A stretch of DNA of 64,000 bases from Gordonia sihwensis NBRC 108236 (lineage in GTDB: Bacteria > Actinomycetota > Actinomycetes > Mycobacteriales > Mycobacteriaceae). The DNA is taken from contig NZ_BANU01000019.1 in NCBI RefSeq assembly GCF_000333035.1, forward strand, positions 58,343-122,342, read 5' to 3'. A program made the position numbers and the translations under genes. Of the stretch, positions 45,858 through 55,245 are shown piece after piece. The notes beneath the pieces were generated by a model. The model did no database searches, was not told the DNA's origin, and was given only the letters and a program-made list of their open reading frames with translations. Every line of letters starts with the position of its first letter. Positions within the stretch are counted from its first letter, which is position 1.

Positions 45858-47333
45858 ATGAGAATCCGTACCGCAGCCGTCGACCTTCCCGACGCCGACG
45901 TCGTCCTGGTGGGCGCGGGCATCATGTCCGCCACCCTGGCCTCGATGCTCGGTCACCTGGAACCCGAGTGGTCGGTGGTGGTGCTGGAAGCCGCCGATCG
46001 CGCCGCAACCGAGAGCAGCGATCCGTGGAACAACGCGGGCACCGGCCACTCAGGCTTCTGCGAACTCAACTACATGCCCGACCCGGAGGACTCCGCGAAG
46101 GCCGAGTCGATCGCGGCGCAGTTCCTCCTGACCCGCGAATGGTGGGCACATCTGGCAGCGGCCGGCGGGCTCGACCCCGCGTCGTTCATCCACACCACCG
46201 GGCACCTGAGCGTCGTCTTCGACGGGGACACCGACTACCTGCGGCGCCGTCACGCCACACTGCGCCGGTCGCCGCTCTTCGACCGCCTCGAATTCACCGA
46301 CGATCCCGCCACCGTCGGCGCATGGGCCCCACTGGTGACCGACGGTCGCGCGCCCGGACCGATCGCCGCCACGCGGCATCCGGACGGGACGGACGTCGAC
46401 TTCGGGGCGCTGTCGACGGGTCTGCTCGAGACCTCCGGTGCCGAGGTCCTGTTCGGCCATCGGGTGCGCCGGATCGCCCGCGACGCTCACGGCCGGTCCA
46501 CCGTCACCGGCCGCGGTCGGGCGGGCCGCTTCCGCATCCGCGCTCGGCATGTCTTCGTCGGCGCGGGCGGACAGGCCCTGCGGCAGCTGCAGAAAGCGAA
46601 GCTCGACGAGGTGAGCCGCTACGGGGTGCTGCCGGTCGGAGCGGCCTTCCTCCGGTGCGACGCGCCGGAGGTGGTCGCACGGCACGACGGCAAGGTCTAC
46701 GGGCAGGCCCCGATCGGCGCCCCGCCGATGTCTGTGCCGCATCTGGATCGCCGGACTGTTCGCGGCCGCGACCATCTGATGTTCGGCCCGTACGCAACGT
46801 TCAGCACCCGGCTGCTCAAGGGCGGGCACCTGTGGGACTTCTTCGCCACACTGCATCCGCGGAATCTGTGGACCGTGATGTCGGCCGCGGCGACGAACCT
46901 GGATCTCGTCCGGTACCTCGTCTCCGAACTGCTCGCGGGGCGCGCGAAACGGTTCGCGCAACTCCAGCGGTACCTCCCCGAGGCCCGCGACGCGGACTGG
47001 ACCCTGGTGCACGCCGGCCAGCGCGCGCAGCTCGTCACGCCCGGCCCGGGAGTCGCCGGAGTGCTGCAGCAGGGCACCGAGTTGATCGTGAGCGCCGACC
47101 GGCAGGTCTCCGGACTGCTCGGCGCATCGCCGGGTGCATCGACGGCCGTGCCGATCATGATCGATCTGCTCCGACGCGCCTTCCCCGCCGAATGGTCGCA
47201 GCGGTGGGCAGAGGACCTGCACGCGGCAGTGCCCGATCTGCGCGTCGAGGAGTGGACCCACGACGACGTGCGCCGCGCGACGGCCGAGACCGCCCGCGCA
47301 CTGCGGCTGCGACCGCCGGCCGAGCACCGCTGA
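45858..47333 (+). CDS. mqo: Malate:quinone oxidoreductase Mqo
   Basis: This 491-residue FAD enzyme oxidises malate to oxaloacetate and passes electrons to quinone at the membrane. It has DVVLVGAGIMSATLASMLGHLEPEWSVV (FAD motif and Mqo signature), DPWNNAGTGHSGFCELNY and a C-terminal GASPGASTAVPIM. AAGGAGA precedes the ATG at 45858. A strong terminator follows. Confidence 0.96.
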   Translation: MRIRTAAVDLPDADVVLVGAGIMSATLASMLGHLEPEWSVVVLEAADRAATESSDPWNNAGTGHSGFCELNYMPDPEDSAKAESIAAQFLLTREWWAHLAAAGGLDPASFIHTTGHLSVVFDGDTDYLRRRHATLRRSPLFDRLEFTDDPATVGAWAPLVTDGRAPGPIAATRHPDGTDVDFGALSTGLLETSGAEVLFGHRVRRIARDAHGRSTVTGRGRAGRFRIRARHVFVGAGGQALRQLQKAKLDEVSRYGVLPVGAAFLRCDAPEVVARHDGKVYGQAPIGAPPMSVPHLDRRTVRGRDHLMFGPYATFSTRLLKGGHLWDFFATLHPRNLWTVMSAAATNLDLVRYLVSELLAGRAKRFAQLQRYLPEARDADWTLVHAGQRAQLVTPGPGVAGVLQQGTELIVSADRQVSGLLGASPGASTAVPIMIDLLRRAFPAEWSQRWAEDLHAAVPDLRVEEWTHDDVRRATAETARALRLRPPAEHR

Positions 47334-47340
47334 AAGACGA

Positions 47341-47372
47341 GCGACGGCCCCGCATTCGTGCGGGGCCGTCGC
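47341..47372. terminator. Bidirectional UUCG-loop terminator
   Basis: A perfect 14-bp stem (GCGACGGCCCCGCA at 47341-47354 against 47359-47372) with a TTCG tetraloop lies between the convergent mqo and SDR genes, serving either strand. Confidence 0.92.
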
Positions 47373-47396
47373 AGGCGTCGATCCGGTGCGGAGACT

Positions 47397-48173
47397 CTAC
47401 TTCGGTGGCATCCGGATGCCGCCGTCCACGCGGACCACCTCGGCGTTCATGTACGAGTTCGTGATGAGCTCCTCGACCATCGACGCGAGCTCGTCGGGCA
47501 CGCCCAGACGCTTCGGGAACAGCACGCTCTCGCCGAGCTTGGCCTTGAACGCCTCCGACTCCGGACCCGAGCCGTAGATGGGGGTGTCGATCAGGCCGGG
47601 GGCGATGCAGTTCACGCGGATGCCCGCCGCCGACAGGTCGCGGGCGACCGGCAGCGTCATGCCGACCACGCCGCCCTTCGACGACGAGTACGCGGCCTGG
47701 CCGATCTGGCCGTCGAAGGCCGCGACGGATGCGAGGTTGACGATGGCGCCGCGCTCTCCGTTCGCATTCGGCTCGTTGCGGCTCATCGCGGTGGCGGCGA
47801 GGCGGACCGTGTCGAAGGTACCGATCAGGTTGATCGCGATGACCTTCTTGTAGAGGTCCAGGTTGTGCGCCGAGGCGAACTCGCCGTCGCGGCCGATGGT
47901 GCGCTGGGCCCAGCCGATACCGGCCGAGTTGACCACGGCCTTCAGCGGTCCGAGCTCGACAGCCTTGTTGACCGCCGCCTCGATCTGTGCGGTGTCGGTG
48001 ACGTCGACAGCGACGAAGACGCCGTCGATCTCCTTGGCCAGGGCCTCGCCGTCCTCGGCCTTCAGGTCGGCGATGACGACCTTGGCGCCCCGCGCGGCGA
48101 GCCGGCGAGCCGTCGCGGCGCCGATGCCCGAGGCACCTCCGGTCACGATTGCACTTGCTCCATTGATATCCAT
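47397..48173 (-). CDS. Short-chain dehydrogenase, 3-hydroxyacyl-CoA dehydrogenase-like
   Basis: This 258-residue SDR has the NAD motif [17 protein letters not shown], the NSAGIG segment, the catalytic Ser in [12 protein letters not shown] and [10 protein letters not shown]. The pattern [17 protein letters not shown] and the C-terminal [18 protein letters not shown] are those of HSD17B10-type 3-hydroxyacyl-CoA dehydrogenases. It probably serves beta-oxidation. A TATGCT box (48186-48181) lies 7 bases from the ATG, consistent with leaderless expression. Confidence 0.92.
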   Translation of the reverse strand: MDINGASAIVTGGASGIGAATARRLAARGAKVVIADLKAEDGEALAKEIDGVFVAVDVTDTAQIEAAVNKAVELGPLKAVVNSAGIGWAQRTIGRDGEFASAHNLDLYKKVIAINLIGTFDTVRLAATAMSRNEPNANGERGAIVNLASVAAFDGQIGQAAYSSSKGGVVGMTLPVARDLSAAGIRVNCIAPGLIDTPIYGSGPESEAFKAKLGESVLFPKRLGVPDELASMVEELITNSYMNAEVVRVDGGIRMPPK

Positions 48174-48256
48174 GTCGGGGAGCATATCTGCCGGTGACCG
48201 GCAGCACAGCGCCGGGGCTGAAACACGTTTCAGTCCGCGGCTTCCGCAGGGCCCGA

Positions 48257-49945
48257 TCAGCGGCAGCGGACCACCGGTTCCGGGTCGTATTTGACGGTCC
48301 GGGTGTGCCGGTAGGTCTCCTGGCCGGTCTTGAGACTGCGGATGATCCTGGTGTTGGACGCGGTGAAGCCGGGCTGACCGCTGCTGGGCACACAGCTCTG
48401 CCCCGCCGGGACCTCCACGGTCGTCGGTGAGGTCGGATCGGTGCGGTCGCCCGTCACCGATTGGACCTCGACCGTCTTGGTGCTCCACATCCGGACGGTG
48501 ATGCTCGACGGCGTCCACGACGTGTCGATGACGATCCCGTACGGCGTGTTGTTCTTGAACTGCAGATCGATGGCGCCCTCGAACACCGTGGCCTCGCGCG
48601 CCTCGGGATAGCGCGAGATGTAGTAGCTGTGCTCGGTGTGGGCGACGTCCTCCAGCCCGGCGAAGTACGAGGCGTTGTACAGCGTCGTGGCGAACTGCGA
48701 GATGCCGCCGCCGACCGCCTCGGACGGACGGCCGTGATCGATGATCCCCGACTCGACGTAGCCCTGGGCCGTCCCGCGCGGTCCGGTGTAACCGTTGAGC
48801 GAGAAGGTCTGGCCGGGCAGCACCAGCGCGCCGTCCACCTCTTCGGCGACGAGCCGGATGTTCTCCCCCGACGGTCCGCTGAACCCGCCGGTGGTGAACT
48901 CGGACACAACTTCCTTCACCCCCAGCTTCTTCGCCCGCTTCGTGTCGACCTTGGGTCGGGTGATCTTGTAGGCCACCCGGCCCGACCGGGAGTCGGCGGA
49001 GACAGCCAGCTTCTCGATCTCGGCGGCTGTCCGGGTCCAGTCGACCGCGGCGCCGTCGGACGACGGCACCACGACGGGCGCGCCGCCGGTCAGCCGGAAA
49101 CTCGCATCGACCGGGGTCGACTCGGTCTTGGCCGCGCGGTCGCCGAGGACTTCCAGCGCCTTCTTGGGATCCACGTGCGGGGTCAGACCGCCGCGGCCGT
49201 CGGGCACGAACGACACGAGCGCGCCCGCCTCCCGCGGTGAGACGATCACTCGCGCTCCGCGTCCGGCGAGCGGGACCGCCGACGCCGTCACGTTCTGGGC
49301 CGGCCCGTCGAGGGTGGCCTGAACCGTCTCAGCCGAGACGGTCGGCGAGAAGGGCTCCATCTCGAGGTCGATCGGGTGACCGCTGAGCCAGTTGTCGGCG
49401 ATGGCCTGCTTCGCGGCCTCGCGCTTGATACGCAGTCCCTTGGACGGGAAGTCGCCGACCGGTTGCAGACCGTCGAAATGGACACCGCCCTCGACGGCCG
49501 CCTTCTCGAGCGACTCCCGATGCTCGTCGAGCGCCGCGTTGAAGTCGGCGTCGTCGAGCGAGACGACCGGGGCCACATCGCGAGAGAGGCCGATCATGCC
49601 GAGGAATCGATCCCAGGGATTGCGCGGCTGGTCCATGAGGCGCGCGAGCGTTGCTTCGACGTCGAAGTCGGCACCGAGCGCGGCCGGATCGATCTGCGCC
49701 GAGCCGGAATCAGTACGCACCGAGACCGGGCTGTGTGCGGCCACCGTCAGTCCGGTGAGCTTCGCGCGCGCCTGATCTTCGGTGAGGTCGCCCAGATCGA
49801 ACTCGGCGATGTGTGCGCCGCGGGCCGTGTGGCCGTGGGTGAGGATCGCGTCGATCCCGAAGATCGCGCCGACGAGCAGCAGCGCGCCGATGAGCGCGCG
49901 GGCGACCCACCGGCGGTGATCGGAGCGATCGTCGGAAGAGGTCAC
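48257..49945 (-). CDS. VanW-family membrane-anchored protein
   Basis: This 562-residue protein has one N-terminal helix (about residues 14-34) and an extracellular part with peptidoglycan-binding-4 repeats (DLTEDQARAKL; PSKGLRIKREAAKQAI), a VanW domain (EFTTGGFSGPSGENIRLVAEEVDGALVLPGQTFSLNGYTGPR; GGGISQFATTLYNA) and a G5-like tail. VanW proteins are linked to cell-wall or glycopeptide biology without a defined reaction. GTG start at 49945, with TAGGAT (49960-49955) 9 bases upstream. Confidence 0.9.
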   Translation of the reverse strand: MTSSDDRSDHRRWVARALIGALLLVGAIFGIDAILTHGHTARGAHIAEFDLGDLTEDQARAKLTGLTVAAHSPVSVRTDSGSAQIDPAALGADFDVEATLARLMDQPRNPWDRFLGMIGLSRDVAPVVSLDDADFNAALDEHRESLEKAAVEGGVHFDGLQPVGDFPSKGLRIKREAAKQAIADNWLSGHPIDLEMEPFSPTVSAETVQATLDGPAQNVTASAVPLAGRGARVIVSPREAGALVSFVPDGRGGLTPHVDPKKALEVLGDRAAKTESTPVDASFRLTGGAPVVVPSSDGAAVDWTRTAAEIEKLAVSADSRSGRVAYKITRPKVDTKRAKKLGVKEVVSEFTTGGFSGPSGENIRLVAEEVDGALVLPGQTFSLNGYTGPRGTAQGYVESGIIDHGRPSEAVGGGISQFATTLYNASYFAGLEDVAHTEHSYYISRYPEAREATVFEGAIDLQFKNNTPYGIVIDTSWTPSSITVRMWSTKTVEVQSVTGDRTDPTSPTTVEVPAGQSCVPSSGQPGFTASNTRIIRSLKTGQETYRHTRTVKYDPEPVVRCR

Positions 49946-49972
49946 AACTGTCGAATCCTAGCCGGGAACAAG

Positions 49973-50021
49973 AGCTCCGGCTGAACCGCCGGGTCGGGGG
50001 TCTGGCGGTTCAGCCGGAGCT
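49973..50021. repeat. 18-bp perfect inverted repeat upstream of the VanW gene
   Basis: AGCTCCGGCTGAACCGCC (49973-49990) is mirrored exactly at 50004-50021 around a 13-base G-rich loop. It lies just behind the predicted VanW -10 box, on the side where fadA2 transcription arrives. It may be a terminator insulating the two same-strand genes or an operator over the VanW -35 region. Confidence 0.7.
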
Positions 50022-50099
50022 ATCCGGTTTATAGGTGGCGGGTGCGGGGGCGTTACACATCTGCGGGAAAAACTTCGGAGTTCTCATCGATGATCGCGA

Positions 50100-50138
50100 A
50101 GGCCCCGGTCAGCGCCGTGCGGCGGCCGACCGGGGCCT
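50100..50138 (-). terminator. Terminator after fadA2
   Basis: AGGCCCCGGTC (50100-50110) pairs perfectly with 50128-50138, 17 bases beyond the fadA2 stop on the minus strand. The loop contains a further short GC pairing. No clear U-tract follows. Confidence 0.7.
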
Positions 50139-50155
50139 GCGATCCGATGCGGGGA

Positions 50156-51463
50156 TCAGCCTTCGACGATGGCCGTGACGCCCTGGCCGCCCGCGGCGCA
50201 GATCGACACCAGCGCACGACCGCCGCCGTTCTCCTTGATCTGCTTGGCGGCCTGCGCGATGATCCGGCCGCCGGTGGCGGCGAACGGGTGCCCGGCGGCC
50301 AGCGAGGAGCCGTTGACGTTGAGCTTGCTGCGGTCGATCGAGCCCAGCGCCCCGTCCAGGCCGAGACGCTCGGTGCAGTACTCCTCCGACTCCCACGCCT
50401 GCAGGGTCGCCAGGACCACGGAGGCGAAAGCCTCGTGGATCTCGAAGAAGTCGAAGTCGGCCAGGGTGAGGCCGTTGCGCTGCAGCAGGCGGGGGACCGC
50501 GTAAGTCGGTGCCATGAGCAGCCCGTCGGGGCCGTTCACGTAGTCCACCGCGGCGGTCTCGGTGTCGCGCAGGTAGGCCAGCACCGGGAGGTTCTTCTCG
50601 GCGGCCCACTCGTCGGTGGCGAGCAGGACGGCCGACGCGCCGTCGGTGAGCGGGGTGGAGTTGCCCGCGGTCATGGTGGCGTCGCCCAGGCTCACGCCGA
50701 AGACCGGCTTGAGGGTGGCCAGCTTCTCCACCGACGAGTTCGGACGGAGGTTCTCGTCGCGGGTGAGGCCCATGAACGGGGTGATGAGGTCGTCGAAGAA
50801 GCCGCGGTCGTAGGCGGCGCCCATCTTCTGGTGGCTGGCGGCGGCCAGCTCGTCCTGCTCGGCGCGGCTGATGCCGAACTCCTTGGCGGTGATGGCGGCG
50901 TGCTCGCCCATCGACAGGCCGGTGCGCGGCTCGCCGTTGCGCGGGATCTCGATGCCCAGCTTGGTCGCCAGACCGAGTGCGGCCTTGATCCGGTCCACGG
51001 TGCTCTTGGCCCGGTTCACCTCGAGCATCTGCCTGCGCATGTCCTCGGAGACGCCGATCGGGGCGTCGGAGGTGGTGTCGACGCCGCCGCCGATCGCGAC
51101 GTCGTAGCGGCCTGCGGCGATGCCGTCGGCCACGATCTGAATGGCCTGGAGACCGGTGCCGCACGCCTGCTGGACGTCCACCGCCGGGGTGTAGGGCGAC
51201 AACGACGAACCGAGCACCGACTCGCGGATGAGGTTGAAGTCACGCGAATGCTTGAGCACCGCGCCGCCGGCGACCATGCCGAGTTGCTCGCCCTGCAGGC
51301 TGAAACGGCTGACCAGCCCCTGGAGTGCGGCGGTGAACATGTCCTGATTGCTCGCGGTCGCGTACGCGCGGTCTTGACGCGCGAAGGGAATGCGATTGCC
51401 GCCGAGGATGGCGACCGGGCGCTGCTGACGGGTTTCCGGCTGGCGGGGCGTGTACGAGGCCAC
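50156..51463 (-). CDS. fadA2: Acetyl-CoA acyltransferase FadA2
   Basis: This 435-residue thiolase performs the last step of beta-oxidation. It has GNRIPFARQDRAYATASNQDM, the nucleophile Cys101 in VDVQQACGTG, AAGHPFAATGGR and SICAAGGQGV with the second catalytic cysteine. AGGAGA precedes the GTG start. It is divergent from fabG4 as in Rv0243/Rv0242c, and the shared interval carries the TTAC-N6-GTAA site. Confidence 0.95.
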   Translation of the reverse strand: MASYTPRQPETRQQRPVAILGGNRIPFARQDRAYATASNQDMFTAALQGLVSRFSLQGEQLGMVAGGAVLKHSRDFNLIRESVLGSSLSPYTPAVDVQQACGTGLQAIQIVADGIAAGRYDVAIGGGVDTTSDAPIGVSEDMRRQMLEVNRAKSTVDRIKAALGLATKLGIEIPRNGEPRTGLSMGEHAAITAKEFGISRAEQDELAAASHQKMGAAYDRGFFDDLITPFMGLTRDENLRPNSSVEKLATLKPVFGVSLGDATMTAGNSTPLTDGASAVLLATDEWAAEKNLPVLAYLRDTETAAVDYVNGPDGLLMAPTYAVPRLLQRNGLTLADFDFFEIHEAFASVVLATLQAWESEEYCTERLGLDGALGSIDRSKLNVNGSSLAAGHPFAATGGRIIAQAAKQIKENGGGRALVSICAAGGQGVTAIVEG

Positions 51464-51513
51464 AACTTCTCCTGGAGAGTCTCGGATGTCGACAGATCGA
51501 CCTTGAGAGTATT

Positions 51514-51529
51514 CTTACTCCCGAGTAAG
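51514..51529. promoter_or_regulatory. TTAC-N6-GTAA operator, fadA2/fabG4 divergent region
   Basis: The palindrome CTTACTCCCGAGTAAG has 7-bp perfect arms. Its right arm overlaps a plus-strand -10 candidate TAAGTT (51526-51531) toward fabG4, and the site lies about 50 bases upstream of fadA2 on the other side. It matches sites at 39533 and 55224. Confidence 0.75.
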
Positions 51530-51672
51530 TTAATTGTCGACTCCTGAACCTGCGGTACATGTCACAGACGAGCGGGCTACTGCTCGTCTGCGGCATCCGC
51601 TTAGGGTCTCCGGCAGGACCGGTACCCGACACGGGACACGGATTCGTTTCACAGACATCGAAGGAGATAGTC

Positions 51673-53034
51673 GTGGCAGGCAACACCGACCTGTATTCGT
51701 CCATCGTCAACAGCGGCCCGGGCGCTTTCATCGCTTCGCGCGTCGGTCTTCCGCAGCCGCCGGCACTGCGTCGGTACTCGCCGTCTCAGCCCGCTCTCGC
51801 CGGTCCGGTCCTGCTCGGCGGCGCCGGACGTCTGGTGGAGCCGGTGCGGGAGATCCTCAGCGCGGGCGACGACTACACGCTGGTCGAGAACAACGCCGGC
51901 GGACGCAGCGCCGACAAGCTCGGCGCCGCGGTCTTCGACGCCACCGGCATCTCCAAGCCCGCCGATCTCGAGCAGCTCTTCGAGTTCTTCACGCCGATCA
52001 TGCGTTCGGTGGGCAACTCGGCGCGCTTCGTGGTGCTGGGCACCACACCCGAGCTGACCGCTGAGCCCGACGAGCACGTCGCGCAGCGCGCGCTCGAGGG
52101 CTTCACCCGCTCGCTCGGCAAGGAGCTCCGCAACGGCGCCACCGCCCAGCTGGTCTACGTCTCGCCCGAGGCCAAGACCGGCCTGTCCGGTCTCGAGTCG
52201 ACCCTCCGCTTCCTGCTGTCGGCCAAGTCGACCTACGTCGACGCCCAGGTGATCCGGGTCGGCGCCGCCGACGCCGCTTCGGTGGAGAGCTGGGACAAGC
52301 CCCTCGCCGGCAAGGTGGCCCTGGTCACCGGTGCCGCACGCGGCATCGGCGCCACGATCGCCGAGGTGCTGGCGCGCGACGGCGCCCATGTCATCGCCGC
52401 CGACGTCCCGGCCGCGGGCGAGGCCCTCAGCGAGACGGCGAACAAGGTGGGCGGCACCGCGCTGCCGCTCGACGTGACCGCCGAGGACGCGGGAGCCAAG
52501 GTCGCCGAGCACGTTCTCGAGCGTCACGGCGGCCTGGACATCATCGTCAACAATGCGGGCATCACGCGCGACAAGCTGCTCGCGAACATGGACGCCGGCC
52601 GCTGGAACTCGGTCATCAGCGTGAACCTGATCGCACCGCAGACGCTGGTGAACGAGTTGGTCGAGCGCAAGGCCCTCCGGTCGGGCGGCGCCGTGGTCGA
52701 CGTCTCCTCCATCGCGGGCATCGCGGGCAACCGCGGCCAGACCAACTACGGCGCGTCGAAGGCCGGCGTGATCGGCCTCGTCGACACCTACGCCCCGATC
52801 CTGGCTGAGAAGGGCATCACCATCAACGCCGTCGCCCCGGGCTTCATCGAGACCGCGATGACCGCCGCCATCCCGCTCGCCACGCGCGAGGTGGGCCGTC
52901 GCATGAATTCGCTGCAGCAGGGCGGACAGACCGTCGACGTCGCCGAGACCGTGGCGTACTTCGCCAACCCGGCGTCCAACGCGGTCACCGGCAACGTCGT
53001 CCGCGTGTGCGGTCAGAGCCTCCTCGGCGCCTGA
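51673..53034 (+). CDS. fabG4: 3-ketoacyl reductase FabG4 (high-molecular-weight FabG)
   Basis: This 453-residue protein has an N-terminal flavodoxin-like domain (about residues 1-210, including [22 protein letters not shown]) and a C-terminal SDR domain with [31 protein letters not shown] and [10 protein letters not shown]. It reduces 3-ketoacyl-CoA or -ACP with NADH in relatives. AAGGAGA precedes the GTG at 51673. htdX follows 12 bases after its stop, as in Rv0242c-Rv0241c. Confidence 0.95.
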   Translation: MAGNTDLYSSIVNSGPGAFIASRVGLPQPPALRRYSPSQPALAGPVLLGGAGRLVEPVREILSAGDDYTLVENNAGGRSADKLGAAVFDATGISKPADLEQLFEFFTPIMRSVGNSARFVVLGTTPELTAEPDEHVAQRALEGFTRSLGKELRNGATAQLVYVSPEAKTGLSGLESTLRFLLSAKSTYVDAQVIRVGAADAASVESWDKPLAGKVALVTGAARGIGATIAEVLARDGAHVIAADVPAAGEALSETANKVGGTALPLDVTAEDAGAKVAEHVLERHGGLDIIVNNAGITRDKLLANMDAGRWNSVISVNLIAPQTLVNELVERKALRSGGAVVDVSSIAGIAGNRGQTNYGASKAGVIGLVDTYAPILAEKGITINAVAPGFIETAMTAAIPLATREVGRRMNSLQQGGQTVDVAETVAYFANPASNAVTGNVVRVCGQSLLGA

Positions 53035-53046
53035 CGGGACCCTGCC

Positions 53047-53931
53047 ATGACCAAGACCGTCACTCTGACGTCCCTGCCGGGCGCGGGCCAGATCTACCCG
53101 AAAGCCGTGAGCGCCATGCTCCCGGTGATCGGCAAGCCGGCCCGCGTCAGCGCGGACGCGTCACTGCCCGACACCGTCTACCGGATCGAGAACCTGCGCG
53201 TCGACGAGGCGCAGCTCAAGGAGTACTGCCGCACCACGGGTCTGCAGTTCGGTGCGCAGGTGCCGTTGACGTACCTGTTCGTTCTGCAGTTCCCCCTCGC
53301 GATGACCGTGATGGTCTCGCCGGACTTCCCGTTCGGCGCGGTCGGCGCGGTGCATCTGGAGAACCGGATCGAGCGGATCCGGGCCATCGGCGTCGACGAG
53401 CCGCTGACCGTCTCGACTCACGCCGAGAACCTCCGGGAGCACCGCAAGGGCATGCTGGTGGACGTGGTATCGGAGTTCCGCGTCGGCCGCGAACTGGTCG
53501 CCGTCCAGACCGGCACGTTCCTCAAGCAGCAGCGCACGAGCCTGTCGGACGCCGAACGAGGCCCGGCGCCCAAGGACGTCGCACCGCCGCCGCCCGATCG
53601 CGTGGTCAGCGTCGACCTCGGTCTGATCCGCCAGTACGCGAACGCCTCGGGCGACCGGAATCCGATCCACATGGCCGACCTGACGGCGAAGGCCTTCGGC
53701 TTCAGCCGCGCCATCGCCCACGGCATGTGGAGTGCGGCCGCCGTGCTCGCGAACGTCGAGGCTCAGCTCCCCGAATCGGTCGTGTACTCGGTCCGCTTCG
53801 GGAAGCCGATCCTGTTGCCCGCGAAGGTGAACATGTACACCGACCGGGTGGCCGACGGATACGACCTGTCGATCCTGAACCGCCGCAAGGGCTATCCGCA
53901 TCTGACCGCCACGACGCGCCCGCGCGTCTGA
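53047..53931 (+). CDS. htdX: MaoC-like 3-hydroxyacyl dehydratase HtdX
   Basis: This 294-residue double-hotdog protein has the hydratase-2 motif in its second half, YANASGDRNPIHMADL followed by AIAHGMWS, giving the catalytic Asp and His. It hydrates or dehydrates enoyl/3-hydroxyacyl thioesters and is the natural partner of FabG4. It forms an operon with fabG4 and ends just before the repeat field. Confidence 0.93.
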   Translation: MTKTVTLTSLPGAGQIYPKAVSAMLPVIGKPARVSADASLPDTVYRIENLRVDEAQLKEYCRTTGLQFGAQVPLTYLFVLQFPLAMTVMVSPDFPFGAVGAVHLENRIERIRAIGVDEPLTVSTHAENLREHRKGMLVDVVSEFRVGRELVAVQTGTFLKQQRTSLSDAERGPAPKDVAPPPPDRVVSVDLGLIRQYANASGDRNPIHMADLTAKAFGFSRAIAHGMWSAAAVLANVEAQLPESVVYSVRFGKPILLPAKVNMYTDRVADGYDLSILNRRKGYPHLTATTRPRV

Positions 53932-53939
53932 CCGCTTGC

Positions 53940-54560
53940 CCGGACTCGGTGAGTCTCCCTCAGGCTCGTTGAGTCCTCCTCAAGGCTTGTTGAGCGAGCG
54001 CAGCGAGTCGAAACGTGTGCATGTCTGTTTCGACTCGCTCCGCTCGCTCAACTGGCCTAAGGAAGAACCCACGCAACTGGCCGAAGGTAGAACCCGCACG
54101 ACACGCCGCAAGGGCAACTCACCGAGTCCTCCCCAGGCTCGCTGAGTCCTCTCCCAGGCTTGTTGAGTCCTCTCCCAGGCTCGCTGAGTCCTCTCCCAGG
54201 CTTGTTGAGCGAGCGCAGCGAGTCGAAACATGTGCGCGTCTGTTTCGACTCGCTCCGCTCGCTCAACTGGCCTAATGAAGAACCCACTCAACTGGCCGAA
54301 GGTAGAACCCGCACGACACGCCGCAAGGGCAACTCGCCGAGTCCTCCCGCAGGCTCGCCGAGTCCTCCCCCAGGCTTGTTGAGCGAGCGCAGCGAGTCGA
54401 AACGTGTGCATGTCTGTTTCGACTCGCTGCGCTCGCTCAACTGGCCTAAGGAAGAACCCGCTCAACTGGCCTAAGGAAGAACCCACGCAACAGGCCTCAG
54501 GAAGAACTCGCTCAACAAGCTTGGGAAGAGTTCGCTCAACTGGCCTGGAAGGCTCACTCA
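53940..54560. repeat. Repeat field with three long hairpins between htdX and tetR
   Basis: The interval 53932-54590 has no gene. Three hairpins (53989-54052, 54204-54267, 54378-54441) each have 26-base arms of the GTTGAGCGAGCG family and a 12-base loop; the third is perfect and the others have one mismatch. A tract containing GAACCCGCACGACACGCCGC recurs at about 54090 and 54305, showing a segmental tandem duplication of about 215 bases. Many short CAGGCTYG units are interspersed. The hairpins may terminate both convergent genes. Confidence 0.92.
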
Positions 54561-54590
54561 AACCGGGCCCGGCCGGCGTGAGGGATCCGA

Positions 54591-55214
54591 CTATGTCTCG
54601 TCGCCGACGGCGTCCTCCGACACTCCGACACCGCGCAGACCGCGCCAAGTGATGCCGAGCAGCAGGTCGGTGGCCGTTTCGAGGTCGATGTCGCCTTCGG
54701 CGATCCGGTCGGCGACGGCCTCGCCTGCGCCGACGAGGGCCACCGCCGTCAGCTCGAAGTCGACGTCGCTCGCACCCTCGGTGGTGGTGCCGCGGCGGAT
54801 GAGATCGGTGATCATCGAGGTGATTCCCTCGCGGCTCTCGGTGACGATGTGCGCGAACGTCGCGGTCCCGACCGCCACCCGGTAGAGCACCCGCCACGAA
54901 TCAGAGTTCTGATAGACGAACCGGAGGAACTCGCGCACCAGCGTGCGCGCCTGGTCCTTCTGCCTCATGGTGGGATCGAAGCCCGCCGACATGGCTTCCA
55001 TGAACCGGCCGGACTCGCGCGCGATGCAGGCGCTGAACAGTTCGTCCTTGGAGCCGTAGTAGAGGTAGAGCATCGGCTTGGATATCTTGGCCTCGGCGGC
55101 GATGGCGTCCATCGAGGTATCCGCGAAGCCATTCGCGGCGAACGCTGAAATCGCAGCATCGAGCATCTGCTGCTCTCGAACTGCCCGCGGCAGCCGCTTG
55201 GTTCCGCTAGCCAT
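54591..55214 (-). CDS. TetR-family regulator, Rv0238-like
   Basis: This 207-residue protein has a TetR helix-turn-helix (TSMDAIAAEAKISKPMLYLYYGSKDELFSA) and a helical effector domain. The ATG at 55214 lies 7 bases from TAAGTT (55227-55222), and a TTAC-N6-GTAA palindrome overlaps that box, so it should repress itself. The same palindrome stands before fadA2/fabG4 and fadE5, making an acyl-CoA-responsive beta-oxidation repressor likely. Position after nagZ equals Rv0237-Rv0238. Confidence 0.9.
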   Translation of the reverse strand: MASGTKRLPRAVREQQMLDAAISAFAANGFADTSMDAIAAEAKISKPMLYLYYGSKDELFSACIARESGRFMEAMSAGFDPTMRQKDQARTLVREFLRFVYQNSDSWRVLYRVAVGTATFAHIVTESREGITSMITDLIRRGTTTEGASDVDFELTAVALVGAGEAVADRIAEGDIDLETATDLLLGITWRGLRGVGVSEDAVGDET

Positions 55215-55223
55215 GACTACAAA

Positions 55224-55239
55224 CTTACCATCGAGTAAG
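55224..55239. promoter_or_regulatory. TTAC-N6-GTAA operator at the tetR promoter
   Basis: CTTAC-CATCGA-GTAAG spans the predicted tetR -10 box (TAAGTT, minus strand 55227-55222). Arms and spacing equal those at 51514; only the spacer differs. Confidence 0.75.
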
Positions 55240-55245
55240 AACGCG

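Noticed and set aside
53989..54441. CRISPR array
   Set aside because: Repeats are irregularly spaced, paired as inverted arms with identical loops and have no unique spacers or cas genes.
53936..54897. Open frames through the repeat field, e.g. containing SERSESK or FDSLRSLN
   Set aside because: These peptides are translations of the intergenic repeat in different frames and have no other coding sign.
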